NCBI RefSeq assembly: GCF_009901525.1
Contig: NZ_CP019288.1
Span: 5,051,501 to 5,115,500, forward strand
Source: Kordia antarctica
GTDB taxonomy: Bacteria; Bacteroidota; Bacteroidia; Flavobacteriales; Flavobacteriaceae
DNA: 64,000 bases
Reading direction: 5' to 3'
Below the pieces are notes generated by a model. It was not told where the DNA came from. It ran no database searches and worked only from the letters and a program-made list of their open reading frames with translations. Both the position numbers and the translations under genes were made by a program. Positions within the stretch are counted from its first letter, which is position 1; every line of letters begins with the position of its first letter. Below are positions 46,116-54,304 of this stretch, piece after piece.

Positions 46116-46145
46116 AAAAAGTGAACGTTTCGGCGTTCACTTTTT
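46116..46145 (+). terminator. Terminator of RiPP gene 2, overlapping the acyltransferase stop
   Basis: 12-bp stem AAAAAGTGAACG/CGTTCACTTTTT with a 6-nt loop and flanking T run. The right arm contains the stop codon and last two codons of the convergent acyltransferase gene. Confidence 0.85.
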
Positions 46146-47309
46146 GTTTTTAGCATACTTTCTTCCATTCAAAAATTTCCCGATAAATGTGTTTCGAACG
46201 AAAAAATGATACGTTACAAAACAAATTACTGTAGTTAAAAATGTGACTAATAAAAACTTTGGAATGGCTCCAATAGGTAACTTCCAGACTGCAATTGGTA
46301 AGATAATCGTTAGTGGTAAATGAATTAAATATACCCAATATGAAGCATCTGAAATGTAACGCATCCGCGCGGAATGTTTACTTCCGTACCGAATGAAAAG
46401 TCCTGTGATTCCGAAAATAAATAACCAAACAATCAACGCGCTAAAAAGAATTAAGAGCGAAGAATTACTCGTTGGTTTCAAGTCTAATCCTGAATATTGA
46501 ATAAGCACACCTTGACTTATCACTAATATAATTCCGAGAATTACACACAACCAATCGTAGTGCATAATTGTATCTAAATGTTGTTTCGACTTGTATAAAA
46601 TCCAGCCGACTATATAGAAAAATAGATAACAAATAAAGGTTTCAGCATTCGGAATTAAAGAAGTTGAAGCTGCAATCATTGGTGTTTTTAAAACTGAAAG
46701 TATCGCAAACATGATTCCTGAAAAAAATACAATTCGTACGAATGGTTTCTGAATAATCCAATCAAACACTTTTGTAATTTTGGAAGTCACTTTTGGGATT
46801 CTTTTCATGAGTAATGCCAGTAAAACTGAAAATCCTGTCGTATAGATTAAGTAATATAAAAACCATAAATGCGCCGTTCCATTTGGTAAGTAGCTGGAGA
46901 TTTCAGTAAAAGGAGCAATTGCTTTCGCGAAAGCATCTGGCAAACCGCTAAACGCAAAATTTGAATATCGAAATACAAATCCAAGAATTGGCGTTAAGAT
47001 TAACAGAAATACAACAAACGGAAATACAATTCGTGACACACGATTTTGAATCATTTTGAATGGTTTTCGCTCGTAAAAAAGCATCGCACCAAAAAAACCT
47101 GCAATCAGAAAAAAGATTGGCATTCGAAAGGAATGTATCAACAAAACTAAAAAATCGGTGGCAATATGTGTAGATTCAGGATCTTTTAAATTCCAAACTT
47201 CACCATGATCTGTTACATTATACGTCACTGCGGAATGCAACAAAATGCCAAGCAACATCATAATGGCGCGTAAAGAATCTAGGGAATGTATGCGTGTGGT
47301 TTTTTCCAA
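46137..47309 (-). CDS. Acyltransferase family membrane protein (OpgC-like)
   Basis: 390 aa with ten or so membrane segments. The N-terminus RIHSLDSLRAIMMLLGILLHSAVTY carries the conserved catalytic His region of the acyltransferase-3 family, and MPIFFLIAGFFGAMLF follows as in OpgC-type members. It would move acyl or succinyl groups onto a glucan or other envelope sugar. The stop lies inside the terminator of the convergent peptide gene. A further 27-bp coding overlap with other genes is absent; it stands alone. Confidence 0.88.
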   Translation of the reverse strand: MEKTTRIHSLDSLRAIMMLLGILLHSAVTYNVTDHGEVWNLKDPESTHIATDFLVLLIHSFRMPIFFLIAGFFGAMLFYERKPFKMIQNRVSRIVFPFVVFLLILTPILGFVFRYSNFAFSGLPDAFAKAIAPFTEISSYLPNGTAHLWFLYYLIYTTGFSVLLALLMKRIPKVTSKITKVFDWIIQKPFVRIVFFSGIMFAILSVLKTPMIAASTSLIPNAETFICYLFFYIVGWILYKSKQHLDTIMHYDWLCVILGIILVISQGVLIQYSGLDLKPTSNSSLLILFSALIVWLFIFGITGLFIRYGSKHSARMRYISDASYWVYLIHLPLTIILPIAVWKLPIGAIPKFLLVTFLTTVICFVTYHFFVRNTFIGKFLNGRKYAKNKK

Positions 47310-47407
47310 GAATTTGGTATTAGCTTTAAATTTTGACCAAGTTCCTGTTTTTTAATGAAAATTGATATACTTGTTGAGAAATAATTTTGTTTAAATTGAA
47401 AAAATAT

Positions 47408-47836
47408 CTAATCAAAAAAATCTTTGTCAAACACATTGCTTTTTGCGATTCTAGCAAGTGGAAGTAGTACAATGATGATTATTATATCAAGAATGAGTAG
47501 TGTGAGAAGTGCTGTAAATATATTTACTCCTTCACTATTATTATTATCAAACATTGGTGTGATTCCATAAAATATTGAATCAATAAATATGGCATTGAAT
47601 AATATTAAAATCACTACAACTATTTCTATTAAGGCTTTATATATAGCTGTAATAATGCTAGTTGCAATAGCATAAATTATCATTGTAGTAAAACTTGTAA
47701 CAATGAAAACAAGTACTTTTTTCCAAAAACCAAAGCTGGAAAAGGGTTCAATTTTATTCATAAAAACAATAAAAATAATCGCTGCTATAAAAAGTGTAAC
47801 TTGGAAAACTGACGATGGACCTGGTTTTTCTGACAT
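47408..47836 (-). CDS. Hypothetical membrane protein
   Basis: 142 aa with four hydrophobic segments (about residues 8-25, 35-62, 65-88 and 108-130) separated by short polar loops. Short cytoplasmic ends. No family recognised. It lies 98 bp upstream of the acyltransferase gene on the same strand, which may hint at a shared transcript. Confidence 0.6.
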   Translation of the reverse strand: MSEKPGPSSVFQVTLFIAAIIFIVFMNKIEPFSSFGFWKKVLVFIVTSFTTMIIYAIATSIITAIYKALIEIVVVILILFNAIFIDSIFYGITPMFDNNNSEGVNIFTALLTLLILDIIIIIVLLPLARIAKSNVFDKDFFD

Positions 47837-47920
47837 AATTAATTTAATTAAAGTTTTTTAATAAAATTAATAAGCAAATTTTGAAATTCATAACGGTTTC
47901 CCGTAAAGACATACATTTTA

Positions 47921-47960
47921 ACAATCCAACAATCCAACAATCCAACAATCCAACAATCCA
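47921..47960. repeat. Tandem octamer ACAATCCA x5
   Basis: Five perfect copies of ACAATCCA, followed by ACATTTCGACTTCGCTCAAT and a second similar unit at about 47993-48015. Located in the non-coding gap between the hypothetical membrane gene and ruvX. Confidence 0.85.
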
Positions 47961-48098
47961 ACATTTCGACTTCGCTCAATGCAAGCAATCCAACATTTCG
48001 ACTTCCCTCAATCCAAGTAATCCAACATGTCTAAAATAATAATTCCGCCAATCTTTATTCACATTAAAATATAAACCTTATTTTTGCCAAAATTTTAT

Positions 48099-48506
48099 AT
48101 GGCTCGTATTCTAGCAATTGATTATGGAAAGAAACGAACGGGAATTGCCGTTACCGACGAGATGCAACTCATTGCTTCTGGTTTAACGACAGTTCGTACG
48201 CACGATTTGATTCCATTCTTAAAAGAATATGTTGCCAAAGAAAAAGTGGAACTGTTTTTGGTAGGAGAACCGAAACAAATGAATTATGAAGCTTCCGAAA
48301 GTGAAGTCTTAATTGTAGAATTCATTCGATTGTTAACCAAAGCAATTCCAACAATTCCAATAAAACGTGAAGACGAACGTTTTACTTCAAAAATGGCGTT
48401 TCAAACCATGATTGATAGCGGATTGAAAAAGAAACAACGTCAAAATAAAAGTTTAATAGATGAAATAAGTGCAACGATTATTTTGCAATCTTATCTATAC
48501 AAATAA
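48099..48506 (+). CDS. ruvX: Holliday junction resolvase-like RuvX (YqgF)
   Basis: 135 aa from ATG 48099, which opens MARILAIDYGKKRTGIAVTD; the frame is open for five more codons upstream but that start is poorer. The D-Y-G-x-KRTG loop and FLVGEPKQMN follow the RNase H-like fold of YqgF, and DERFTSKMA and SLIDEISATIIL carry the other acidic residues. It is thought to work in 16S rRNA maturation or Holliday junction cutting. A TATTTTTG box at 48079-48086 may be its -7 element. def follows after 7 bp. Confidence 0.93.
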   Translation: MARILAIDYGKKRTGIAVTDEMQLIASGLTTVRTHDLIPFLKEYVAKEKVELFLVGEPKQMNYEASESEVLIVEFIRLLTKAIPTIPIKREDERFTSKMAFQTMIDSGLKKKQRQNKSLIDEISATIILQSYLYK

Positions 48507-48513
48507 TACGAAT

Positions 48514-49104
48514 ATGATAGTACCAATTGTCGCTTTTGGCGATCCAGTTTTACGAAAAGTATCCGAAGATATTACACCCGAATATCCAAATTTAGATACG
48601 CTGCTCGAAAATATGTTTGAAACCATGTACAATGCGTATGGTGTAGGATTGGCAGCACCACAAATAGGATTGCCAATTCGTTTGTTTATGATTGATGCGA
48701 CTGGTTTTGCAGAAGATGAAGAACTAAGCGAAGAACAACGTAAACAATTAGAAGGCATGAAAAAAGTGTTTATCAACGCAAAAATTACTGAGCGCGATGG
48801 TGAACCGTGGGTTTTCAATGAAGGTTGTTTGAGTATTCCAGATGTTCGTGAAGATGTTTTCCGTCCGGAAAGTATCAAAATTGAATACATGGACGAAAAC
48901 TTTGAAAAGCATGTAGAAGAATATGATGGTTTGGCGGCAAGAGTCATTCAGCATGAATACGATCATATCGAAGGAATTTTATTTACTGATAAACTATCTC
49001 CACTAAAAAGGCGTTTATTAAAAGGAAGATTGACAAACATTTCGCGCGGACGCATAAAAGTAGATTACAAAATGCGTTTTCCTGATGCCAAAAAAATACG
49101 ATGA
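48514..49104 (+). CDS. def: Peptide deformylase
   Basis: 196 aa from ATG 48514, opening MIVPIVAFGDPVLRKVSEDI. All three metal-site motifs are present: GVGLAAPQIG (about 47-56), EGCLSIP (about 107-113) and QHEYDHIEG (about 150-158). It removes the formyl group from new proteins. It starts 7 bp after ruvX, as in many flavobacteria. Confidence 0.97.
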   Translation: MIVPIVAFGDPVLRKVSEDITPEYPNLDTLLENMFETMYNAYGVGLAAPQIGLPIRLFMIDATGFAEDEELSEEQRKQLEGMKKVFINAKITERDGEPWVFNEGCLSIPDVREDVFRPESIKIEYMDENFEKHVEEYDGLAARVIQHEYDHIEGILFTDKLSPLKRRLLKGRLTNISRGRIKVDYKMRFPDAKKIR

Positions 49105-49132
49105 AATAAAATGATGGGAAACGTACAATCTG

Positions 49133-49140
49133 TATATTTG
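49133..49140 (+). promoter_or_regulatory. -7 box of the DUF5606 gene
   Basis: TATATTTG, a perfect TAnnTTTG box ending 28 nt before the ATG. No clear TTG at the -33 position. Confidence 0.4.
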
Positions 49141-49168
49141 CCATCCTAAATTTAGAAAAAAATAGACT

Positions 49169-49585
49169 ATGGGTTTAGATAAAATATTAGCGATTTCTGG
49201 GAAACCAGGACTTTATGAATTAAAAAAACAAACACGTAATGGTTTTGTTGCAGAATCATTAACTGATGGAAAAAAAATCTCTGTAAGTTTACGTCATAAC
49301 GTGAGTTTACTTTCTGAAATTGCTATTTATACGCAAACGGAAGAAGTTCCATTAGCACAAGTTTTAGAAAAAGTAAAAGAGAAAGAAAATGGTGCAATAA
49401 CGTCTGTAAATCATAAAGAATCAAAAACAGTATTAGCAAATTATTTTTCAGAAGTATTACCAGATTACGATGAAAGTAGAGTATATCCAAGTGATATTAA
49501 AAAAGTAATTCAGTGGTACAATTTGTTACATTCTAAAGGAATGACAGATTTCTCTGTGGAAGAAGTTTCTTCAGAAGAAGAATAA
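49169..49585 (+). CDS. DUF5606 domain protein
   Basis: 138 aa. The start GLDKILAISGKPGLYELKKQ is the family signature, followed by RNGFVAESLTDGKKISVSLR. It is conserved next to def in many Flavobacteriaceae; an RNA- or ribosome-linked role is only a guess from context. Ends with acidic EEVSSEEE and a strong terminator at 49611. Confidence 0.88.
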   Translation: MGLDKILAISGKPGLYELKKQTRNGFVAESLTDGKKISVSLRHNVSLLSEIAIYTQTEEVPLAQVLEKVKEKENGAITSVNHKESKTVLANYFSEVLPDYDESRVYPSDIKKVIQWYNLLHSKGMTDFSVEEVSSEEE

Positions 49586-49610
49586 CACACAAGTACAAAG
49601 TTTAGTCATA

Positions 49611-49639
49611 AAAAAATCCAGCAATTTGCTGGATTTTTT
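49611..49639. terminator. Bidirectional terminator between convergent genes
   Basis: 14-bp perfect stem AAAAAATCCAGCAA/TTGCTGGATTTTTT. It serves the DUF5606 gene (plus) and the gene ending at 49660 (minus). Confidence 0.85.
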
Positions 49640-49659
49640 AGTTCTATAAAAGTGTAAAA

Positions 49660-50157
49660 TTACTTTTTCTTAATCACTGAATTTGCTGCTTTTGCAACTG
49701 CGTCAGTGTATTTTTTGTCTGCACCTTCTTCAACCATTCCGATAAACATAATACATGTTTCAGCATCGTACTCTACACAATAAATCGTATTATTCAACGT
49801 TGTTCCTTCTGCTTCGCTTGTACCAGTCATATACAAAACCTTCACGCCATTAATTTCTTTTTCACCTCTATCGGTTACTTTAAATTTATCCGTTTCGTTT
49901 TCGTTCATCTTCTCTTTAGAAGCTGCATACGTTTCAGGAACCATCATTGTCATGATCACTGCTTTTGGACTTTCAGAAACATACGTATTTGGAGTAACAG
50001 CTGTAAAAAGTGTTTCATCGACATCGATGTCAACCTTTTTACTCATCATTTCCATCACTTTCTTAGCTTTCGCCTTGTCTTCTTCAGTTCCTGCCCCTTG
50101 TGCTTGCACATTGAATCCTACGAATAGAATACATAGTGCGATTAGTGTTTTTTTCAT
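49660..50157 (-). CDS. Small secreted protein of unknown function
   Basis: 165 aa. Signal peptide MKKTLIALCILFVGFNVQAQ with a clean cleavage site after QAQ. The mature part starts with a charged helix (GTEEDKAKAKKVMEMMSKKV) and then a beta-rich region with VLYMTGTSEAEG and TIYCVEYDAETCIMFIGMV, in which two Cys may form a disulfide. No family recognised. Located between the DUF5606 gene and the NACHT gene; likely periplasmic. Confidence 0.7.
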   Translation of the reverse strand: MKKTLIALCILFVGFNVQAQGAGTEEDKAKAKKVMEMMSKKVDIDVDETLFTAVTPNTYVSESPKAVIMTMMVPETYAASKEKMNENETDKFKVTDRGEKEINGVKVLYMTGTSEAEGTTLNNTIYCVEYDAETCIMFIGMVEEGADKKYTDAVAKAANSVIKKK

Positions 50158-50316
50158 TGTTATTTTAGTTTTAAGATTTCAAAAATACGAAATTGAATAT
50201 TATTTTTATTAAAATCCTGTATTTATATGGTTTAGGAGTAGACATAAAGTGTGCCAAAAAACGGTTTCAGCTTTTCTACTATTTTTTTTTGATTAATTTA
50301 TTTTAACTAAAAATTT

Positions 50317-53094
50317 TCATTCGAATAATTCATTTCCAATAATTGATGTATTCTTAGTTAATTTTTCGTCTGGAAGCGAATCTTTAATTAATTTATCTAA
50401 ATTATTTGGAGCAATCATTTTTTCACACAAATACAAATCTACTTTACTCATATTTGAAATTTCTGTAAAATTGCAATTTTCAAAACTCGCACTTAAATAG
50501 AAACACTTTAAAAAATCTGTATGTGCGAAATCACATTTTTCGACAATAATACTAGAAAGATTACAGTTGATCAAAGTGCAATATGAAATGTCTGTATCAT
50601 ATATCATAGCATACGAAAAGTCAATTCTGTGCAATTCAGAACTATAAAAATTTGATTTAGTGATAGATGCATTTTCAAATGATGCACCTTGTAAAGAGCA
50701 ATATGATAAATCGGTATGGTTTAAATCAACTTCATGAAAATTCACACCTTTCAGGTTTGAATGACTCAAATCTTGGTAGGACAAATTATAATACAAATGC
50801 CGTTGCGAAAGTGACCATTTTAACAATTGTACAAACGTATCTTTATATTGTGATGGAATATAATTTTTGTCAATATCTAAATGTGAAAAAATTGTCCAAA
50901 AGCCATAAAAAGTATTGATTGCGCTTTCAATTTGAGGACTTTTTTTTCGATTCGAATCGTGAAAATTTACATTCAAAAAAGAATTAAAATATAGCTGTAA
51001 ACGTTCTTTTAAATCGTTTTTGAGTCTAATATCCTTTTCATTCTGAATCAACTCAATCAAATATTCAGTAACTTCTTTTGATATAATTTTACTACTCAAA
51101 ATGTCGCTGATATGTTCCAATGCATCTTGCCAAGTATCAATAAAATATTCACCGTTGGCACGTTTATCAATTAATTCTAAAAACCCATGCCAAACCTTTT
51201 CAGCGACTAAATATTCCTGTAAAGATTTGTGTAAAAATTCAATGGCATAATTGCTACTGTCTTCTTCCACAGTATCTGTTTTTTTTCGTTTCACTTCTTG
51301 AAAGTAGAAGGAAATCATAATACTTTTCAAAGAATCTCTTAAATTATCTTTTTCAAGTTTATTTAAAAAACTCTGTGTAGCTGGTAATTCCTCCAAATCT
51401 TTTTTGCGAATATATTCGTAATCACCTTGAAAAATGGAAAGCGCAATATCTCTAATATATCTTCGTAAACTCGTTTTAGTAAGTCCAAGTAAATTATCAA
51501 TCTGTCCTTTCTTTTCCCACTTTCGTCCAATTAAAGTATCAAACAATTTATTGTAAATATCTGTCCTGTTGGAAAGTGCATCGTAATCAATTTCTACTTT
51601 AGAAATTAAATGTAACAAAATAGGTTGGCGAATCAACTCGGAAACATGTTCAATATTTTGGTTGATGTATTCCAATTGTTTACTATCTAAGTTAGAATCT
51701 GGATGAAATAAGCGATACTTTGCAACCCATTCTTGCTGACGTTCAACATCAAACTCATTCAGCGAAAGAACAATGAATTCGTTCTTTTTCAAGCGCTCTA
51801 AATTTACATAACCGTACCGAGAAGTGATAATGAATTTCGTGTTAGGTAAAAGCGTAGAAGCATTTCCCAACTCTCTACAAAATTCATCAATATCATTACT
51901 ATTTAAACCTTCTTTCATATACAATTCGTCCAAACCATCAAGTATCACAAGGTTTTCTTCTTTGCGCTCAAACTCTATTTCAAAAATATCAGCAACAAAA
52001 GAAGAAATAACCTTGATTGGATTATTGATTAATTCTTTAGTCTCAGAAATATTACGAAGTTTAATAAGATAATAATTTGTGTCAAGCTTTCTTCTTTCTT
52101 CTATCAAATTATACAACGTTCGGTAACACAAAGACGTTTTTCCTTGTCCAGGATATCCAAGAATCATCAAACAATTGGCTGCAGCATTTTCAAGCGTGTT
52201 TTCATCTTGAATCTCATTTTCTGTGTAATCATAAATGAGGTCGTGCACATTTCGATAGTTTCCCAAACTCCAAAAAACTCGTTCATTATGATACCGGTTT
52301 TTTTGCTCTTCTTTGGTAAGACATTCTTTAAAAACGGAAAAATCTGGAGCGACATATAAATTTGCTAATGTCATACCATTTTGATCGCCTAAGATTGTTG
52401 AGGTGTAAAACTTTGTTAAGTACAGTAAATAGAGTTCTTGAGATTTTCTATGTTGCGTAAAGTTTTTGAAAGGATCATTTTTATAAACTTGCCCAATTGA
52501 TTGATAGTAATAATCTTTAGAACTTCGTTCCTTAATCATAGCGATATATAAAAGCCTTTCAAAATTGAATGTTAAATTACCAGCGAATAGTTTTTCAACT
52601 CCTATGGTAATCATGCATTCTTGAAATAGAGTTGTAAAGTTTTGTATAAATTCATTTTTTTTGTAATTATAAAAAAAATCAAAATCAATTTCTATTTCCA
52701 ACCTTTCTAAATCCTCTTGTAGTGGTTTGGTGCAATTGATTTGTTTTGCAAAATTTATGTTTGAGAATAATTCTTGGTTAGACCAGATAATATGATAGCA
52801 AACTCTTTCCAGAGAATTGAAAATTAATCCATATACTTTTTTTTCATCAAGTTCAGCAACTTTTATGACATTCACATTGAAAAAAGTCGAAGCTATTTCA
52901 TCTATCGGTTTAGATGGATTGTCTTTAACAAGCAGGAAAAGATTTTTAAAAAATCCTTTTTCGATCTTAAATTTTCGATTATAATAGGCAATGGTTTCTT
53001 TTGGTATAATATTTTCAATCATAAATAACGTGAGAATTTCATCTAAAATAACCAAAATAAAAATCGTACCCAATAAGACTTTGACAAACAACAC
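50317..53094 (-). CDS. Membrane-anchored NACHT NTPase with C-terminal pentapeptide repeats
   Basis: 925 aa. A single N-terminal membrane helix (residues 3-25) comes first, then a helical region to about 300. The NACHT core has the P-loop LGYPGQGKTS at about 312-321 and Walker B LVILDGLDELY at about 381-391, followed by FIITSRYG and a helical arm. From about 765 to 880 come pentapeptide repeats (DLSHSNLKGVNF, DLNHTDLSYCSLQGASF), a right-handed beta helix in place of the LRR or TPR sensor of other NACHT proteins. bNACHT and Avs proteins of this general kind sense phage proteins. Single gene, no adjacent effector. Role in defence is inferred. Confidence 0.82.
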   Translation of the reverse strand: MLFVKVLLGTIFILVILDEILTLFMIENIIPKETIAYYNRKFKIEKGFFKNLFLLVKDNPSKPIDEIASTFFNVNVIKVAELDEKKVYGLIFNSLERVCYHIIWSNQELFSNINFAKQINCTKPLQEDLERLEIEIDFDFFYNYKKNEFIQNFTTLFQECMITIGVEKLFAGNLTFNFERLLYIAMIKERSSKDYYYQSIGQVYKNDPFKNFTQHRKSQELYLLYLTKFYTSTILGDQNGMTLANLYVAPDFSVFKECLTKEEQKNRYHNERVFWSLGNYRNVHDLIYDYTENEIQDENTLENAAANCLMILGYPGQGKTSLCYRTLYNLIEERRKLDTNYYLIKLRNISETKELINNPIKVISSFVADIFEIEFERKEENLVILDGLDELYMKEGLNSNDIDEFCRELGNASTLLPNTKFIITSRYGYVNLERLKKNEFIVLSLNEFDVERQQEWVAKYRLFHPDSNLDSKQLEYINQNIEHVSELIRQPILLHLISKVEIDYDALSNRTDIYNKLFDTLIGRKWEKKGQIDNLLGLTKTSLRRYIRDIALSIFQGDYEYIRKKDLEELPATQSFLNKLEKDNLRDSLKSIMISFYFQEVKRKKTDTVEEDSSNYAIEFLHKSLQEYLVAEKVWHGFLELIDKRANGEYFIDTWQDALEHISDILSSKIISKEVTEYLIELIQNEKDIRLKNDLKERLQLYFNSFLNVNFHDSNRKKSPQIESAINTFYGFWTIFSHLDIDKNYIPSQYKDTFVQLLKWSLSQRHLYYNLSYQDLSHSNLKGVNFHEVDLNHTDLSYCSLQGASFENASITKSNFYSSELHRIDFSYAMIYDTDISYCTLINCNLSSIIVEKCDFAHTDFLKCFYLSASFENCNFTEISNMSKVDLYLCEKMIAPNNLDKLIKDSLPDEKLTKNTSIIGNELFE

Positions 53095-53207
53095 TTTTCT
53101 TAGCTATACCGTTTTATTTGAACAAAAGTGTAAATGTCAGTTTTGATAGAATGAAACATAAAGATTCTTATTAAAATCAGTAATTTTGTCATTCTTAAAC
53201 GAACCTT

Positions 53208-53981
53208 ATGAATTCCAGAAAAGCACAAGTAGAAGCCTTTGATCGTTTGTTAACTATTATGGACGAATTGCGCGCGCAATGTCCGTGGGACAAAAAACAA
53301 ACGCTCGAAAGTTTACGCCATTTAACGATTGAAGAAACGTATGAGTTAGGCGACGCAATTCTGGAAAATGACTTAAATGAAGTCAAACAAGAACTCGGCG
53401 ATTTACTATTACACATCGTATTCTACGCAAAAATAGGAAGCGAAACGAACGATTTCGATATAGCAGATGTTGCAAACGGAATCTGTGAAAAACTCATCAA
53501 TCGTCATCCGCATATTTACAGTGATGTTGTGGTAAAAGATGAAGAAGAAGTGAAACGGAATTGGGAAAATCTGAAACTAAAAGAAGGAAAAAAATCGGTT
53601 TTACAAGGCGTTCCAAAAAGTTTACCAGCATTGGTAAAAGCAAACCGAATTCAAGATAAAGTTGCTGGCGTAGGATTTGATTGGGAAAAACCCGAACAAG
53701 TTTGGGAAAAACTAGAAGAAGAACTGGAAGAATTCAAAGTAGAAGTTGCAAAAAATGACAAAGAAGCAATGGAAGCCGAATTTGGAGATGTATTATTTTC
53801 GATGATTAATTACGCACGTTTCCTCAAAATAGATCCTGAAAATGCATTAGAGCGCACAAATAAGAAATTCATAAAGCGTTTTCAATACTTGGAACAAAAA
53901 GCCGCTTCGCAAAACAAACAACTCGTAGATATGACGCTTGCTGAAATGGACGTTTTCTGGGAAGAAGCTAAGAGGTTGTAG
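53208..53981 (+). CDS. mazG: Nucleoside triphosphate pyrophosphohydrolase (MazG)
   Basis: 257 aa with two MazG domains. RAQCPWDKKQTLESLRHLTIEETYELGDAI carries the first EExxE pattern; EVKQELGDLLLHIVFYAKI adds the ExxD metal site; the second domain has KLEEELEEFKVEV and MEAEFGDVLFSMINYAR. It cleaves dNTPs and NTPs to monophosphates, a house-cleaning role. A TAATTTTG box at 53181-53188 may be the -7 element. The reverse frame across its start is a shadow. Confidence 0.95.
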   Translation: MNSRKAQVEAFDRLLTIMDELRAQCPWDKKQTLESLRHLTIEETYELGDAILENDLNEVKQELGDLLLHIVFYAKIGSETNDFDIADVANGICEKLINRHPHIYSDVVVKDEEEVKRNWENLKLKEGKKSVLQGVPKSLPALVKANRIQDKVAGVGFDWEKPEQVWEKLEEELEEFKVEVAKNDKEAMEAEFGDVLFSMINYARFLKIDPENALERTNKKFIKRFQYLEQKAASQNKQLVDMTLAEMDVFWEEAKRL

Positions 53982-54091
53982 TTTTCAGTTGTCGGTTATC
54001 GGTTTTCAGTTTTGAGTTGATTTCGCTTTGCTCAATCATTTGTTCATTTGTCTATTTGTTTGTGATCTGTGTTTAAAATAGTGTTTCCGTC

Positions 54092-54112
54092 AAACCAAAC
54101 TTGATTTGGTTT
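54092..54112. repeat. Intergenic hairpin AAACCAAA/TTTGGTTT
   Basis: 8-bp perfect stem with a 5-nt loop, followed by a partial echo GATTTGGTGTGAAAC and the dispersed word CTTCGACTCCGCTCAG. It lies in the 322-bp gap 53982-54304, which has no gene. Confidence 0.5.
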
Positions 54113-54184
54113 CACATAACCGTGAGCCATGATTTGGTGTGAAACTGCACTTCGACTCCGCTCAGCACTCGGAATAAAAATCAA

Positions 54185-54216
54185 AAAAGCCGTTTAGTTT
54201 TAACTAAACGGCTTTT
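54185..54216. terminator. Bidirectional terminator between mazG and the DUF349 gene
   Basis: 15-bp perfect inverted repeat AAAAGCCGTTTAGTT/AACTAAACGGCTTTT with A and T runs on the outside, between convergent genes. Confidence 0.85.
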
Positions 54217-54241
54217 GTATATATAAAATATTCTATAATTT

Positions 54242-54276
54242 CATAACTCATAACTCATAACTCATAACTCATAACT
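54242..54276. repeat. Tandem heptamer CATAACT x5
   Basis: Five perfect copies of CATAACT. The complement, AGTTATG, is repeated three times at about 43374-43397. Confidence 0.85.
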
Positions 54277-54304
54277 GAGCATCGAGCAGAGCGAAATGCG
54301 AAAT

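Noticed and set aside
47921-47960. CRISPR-like direct repeats
   Set aside because: The 8-bp units are contiguous without spacers and no cas gene is near.
53195-53416. Reverse-strand 73-aa frame at the mazG start
   Set aside because: Shadow of mazG; no promoter or known motif, and the plus-strand gene is clear.
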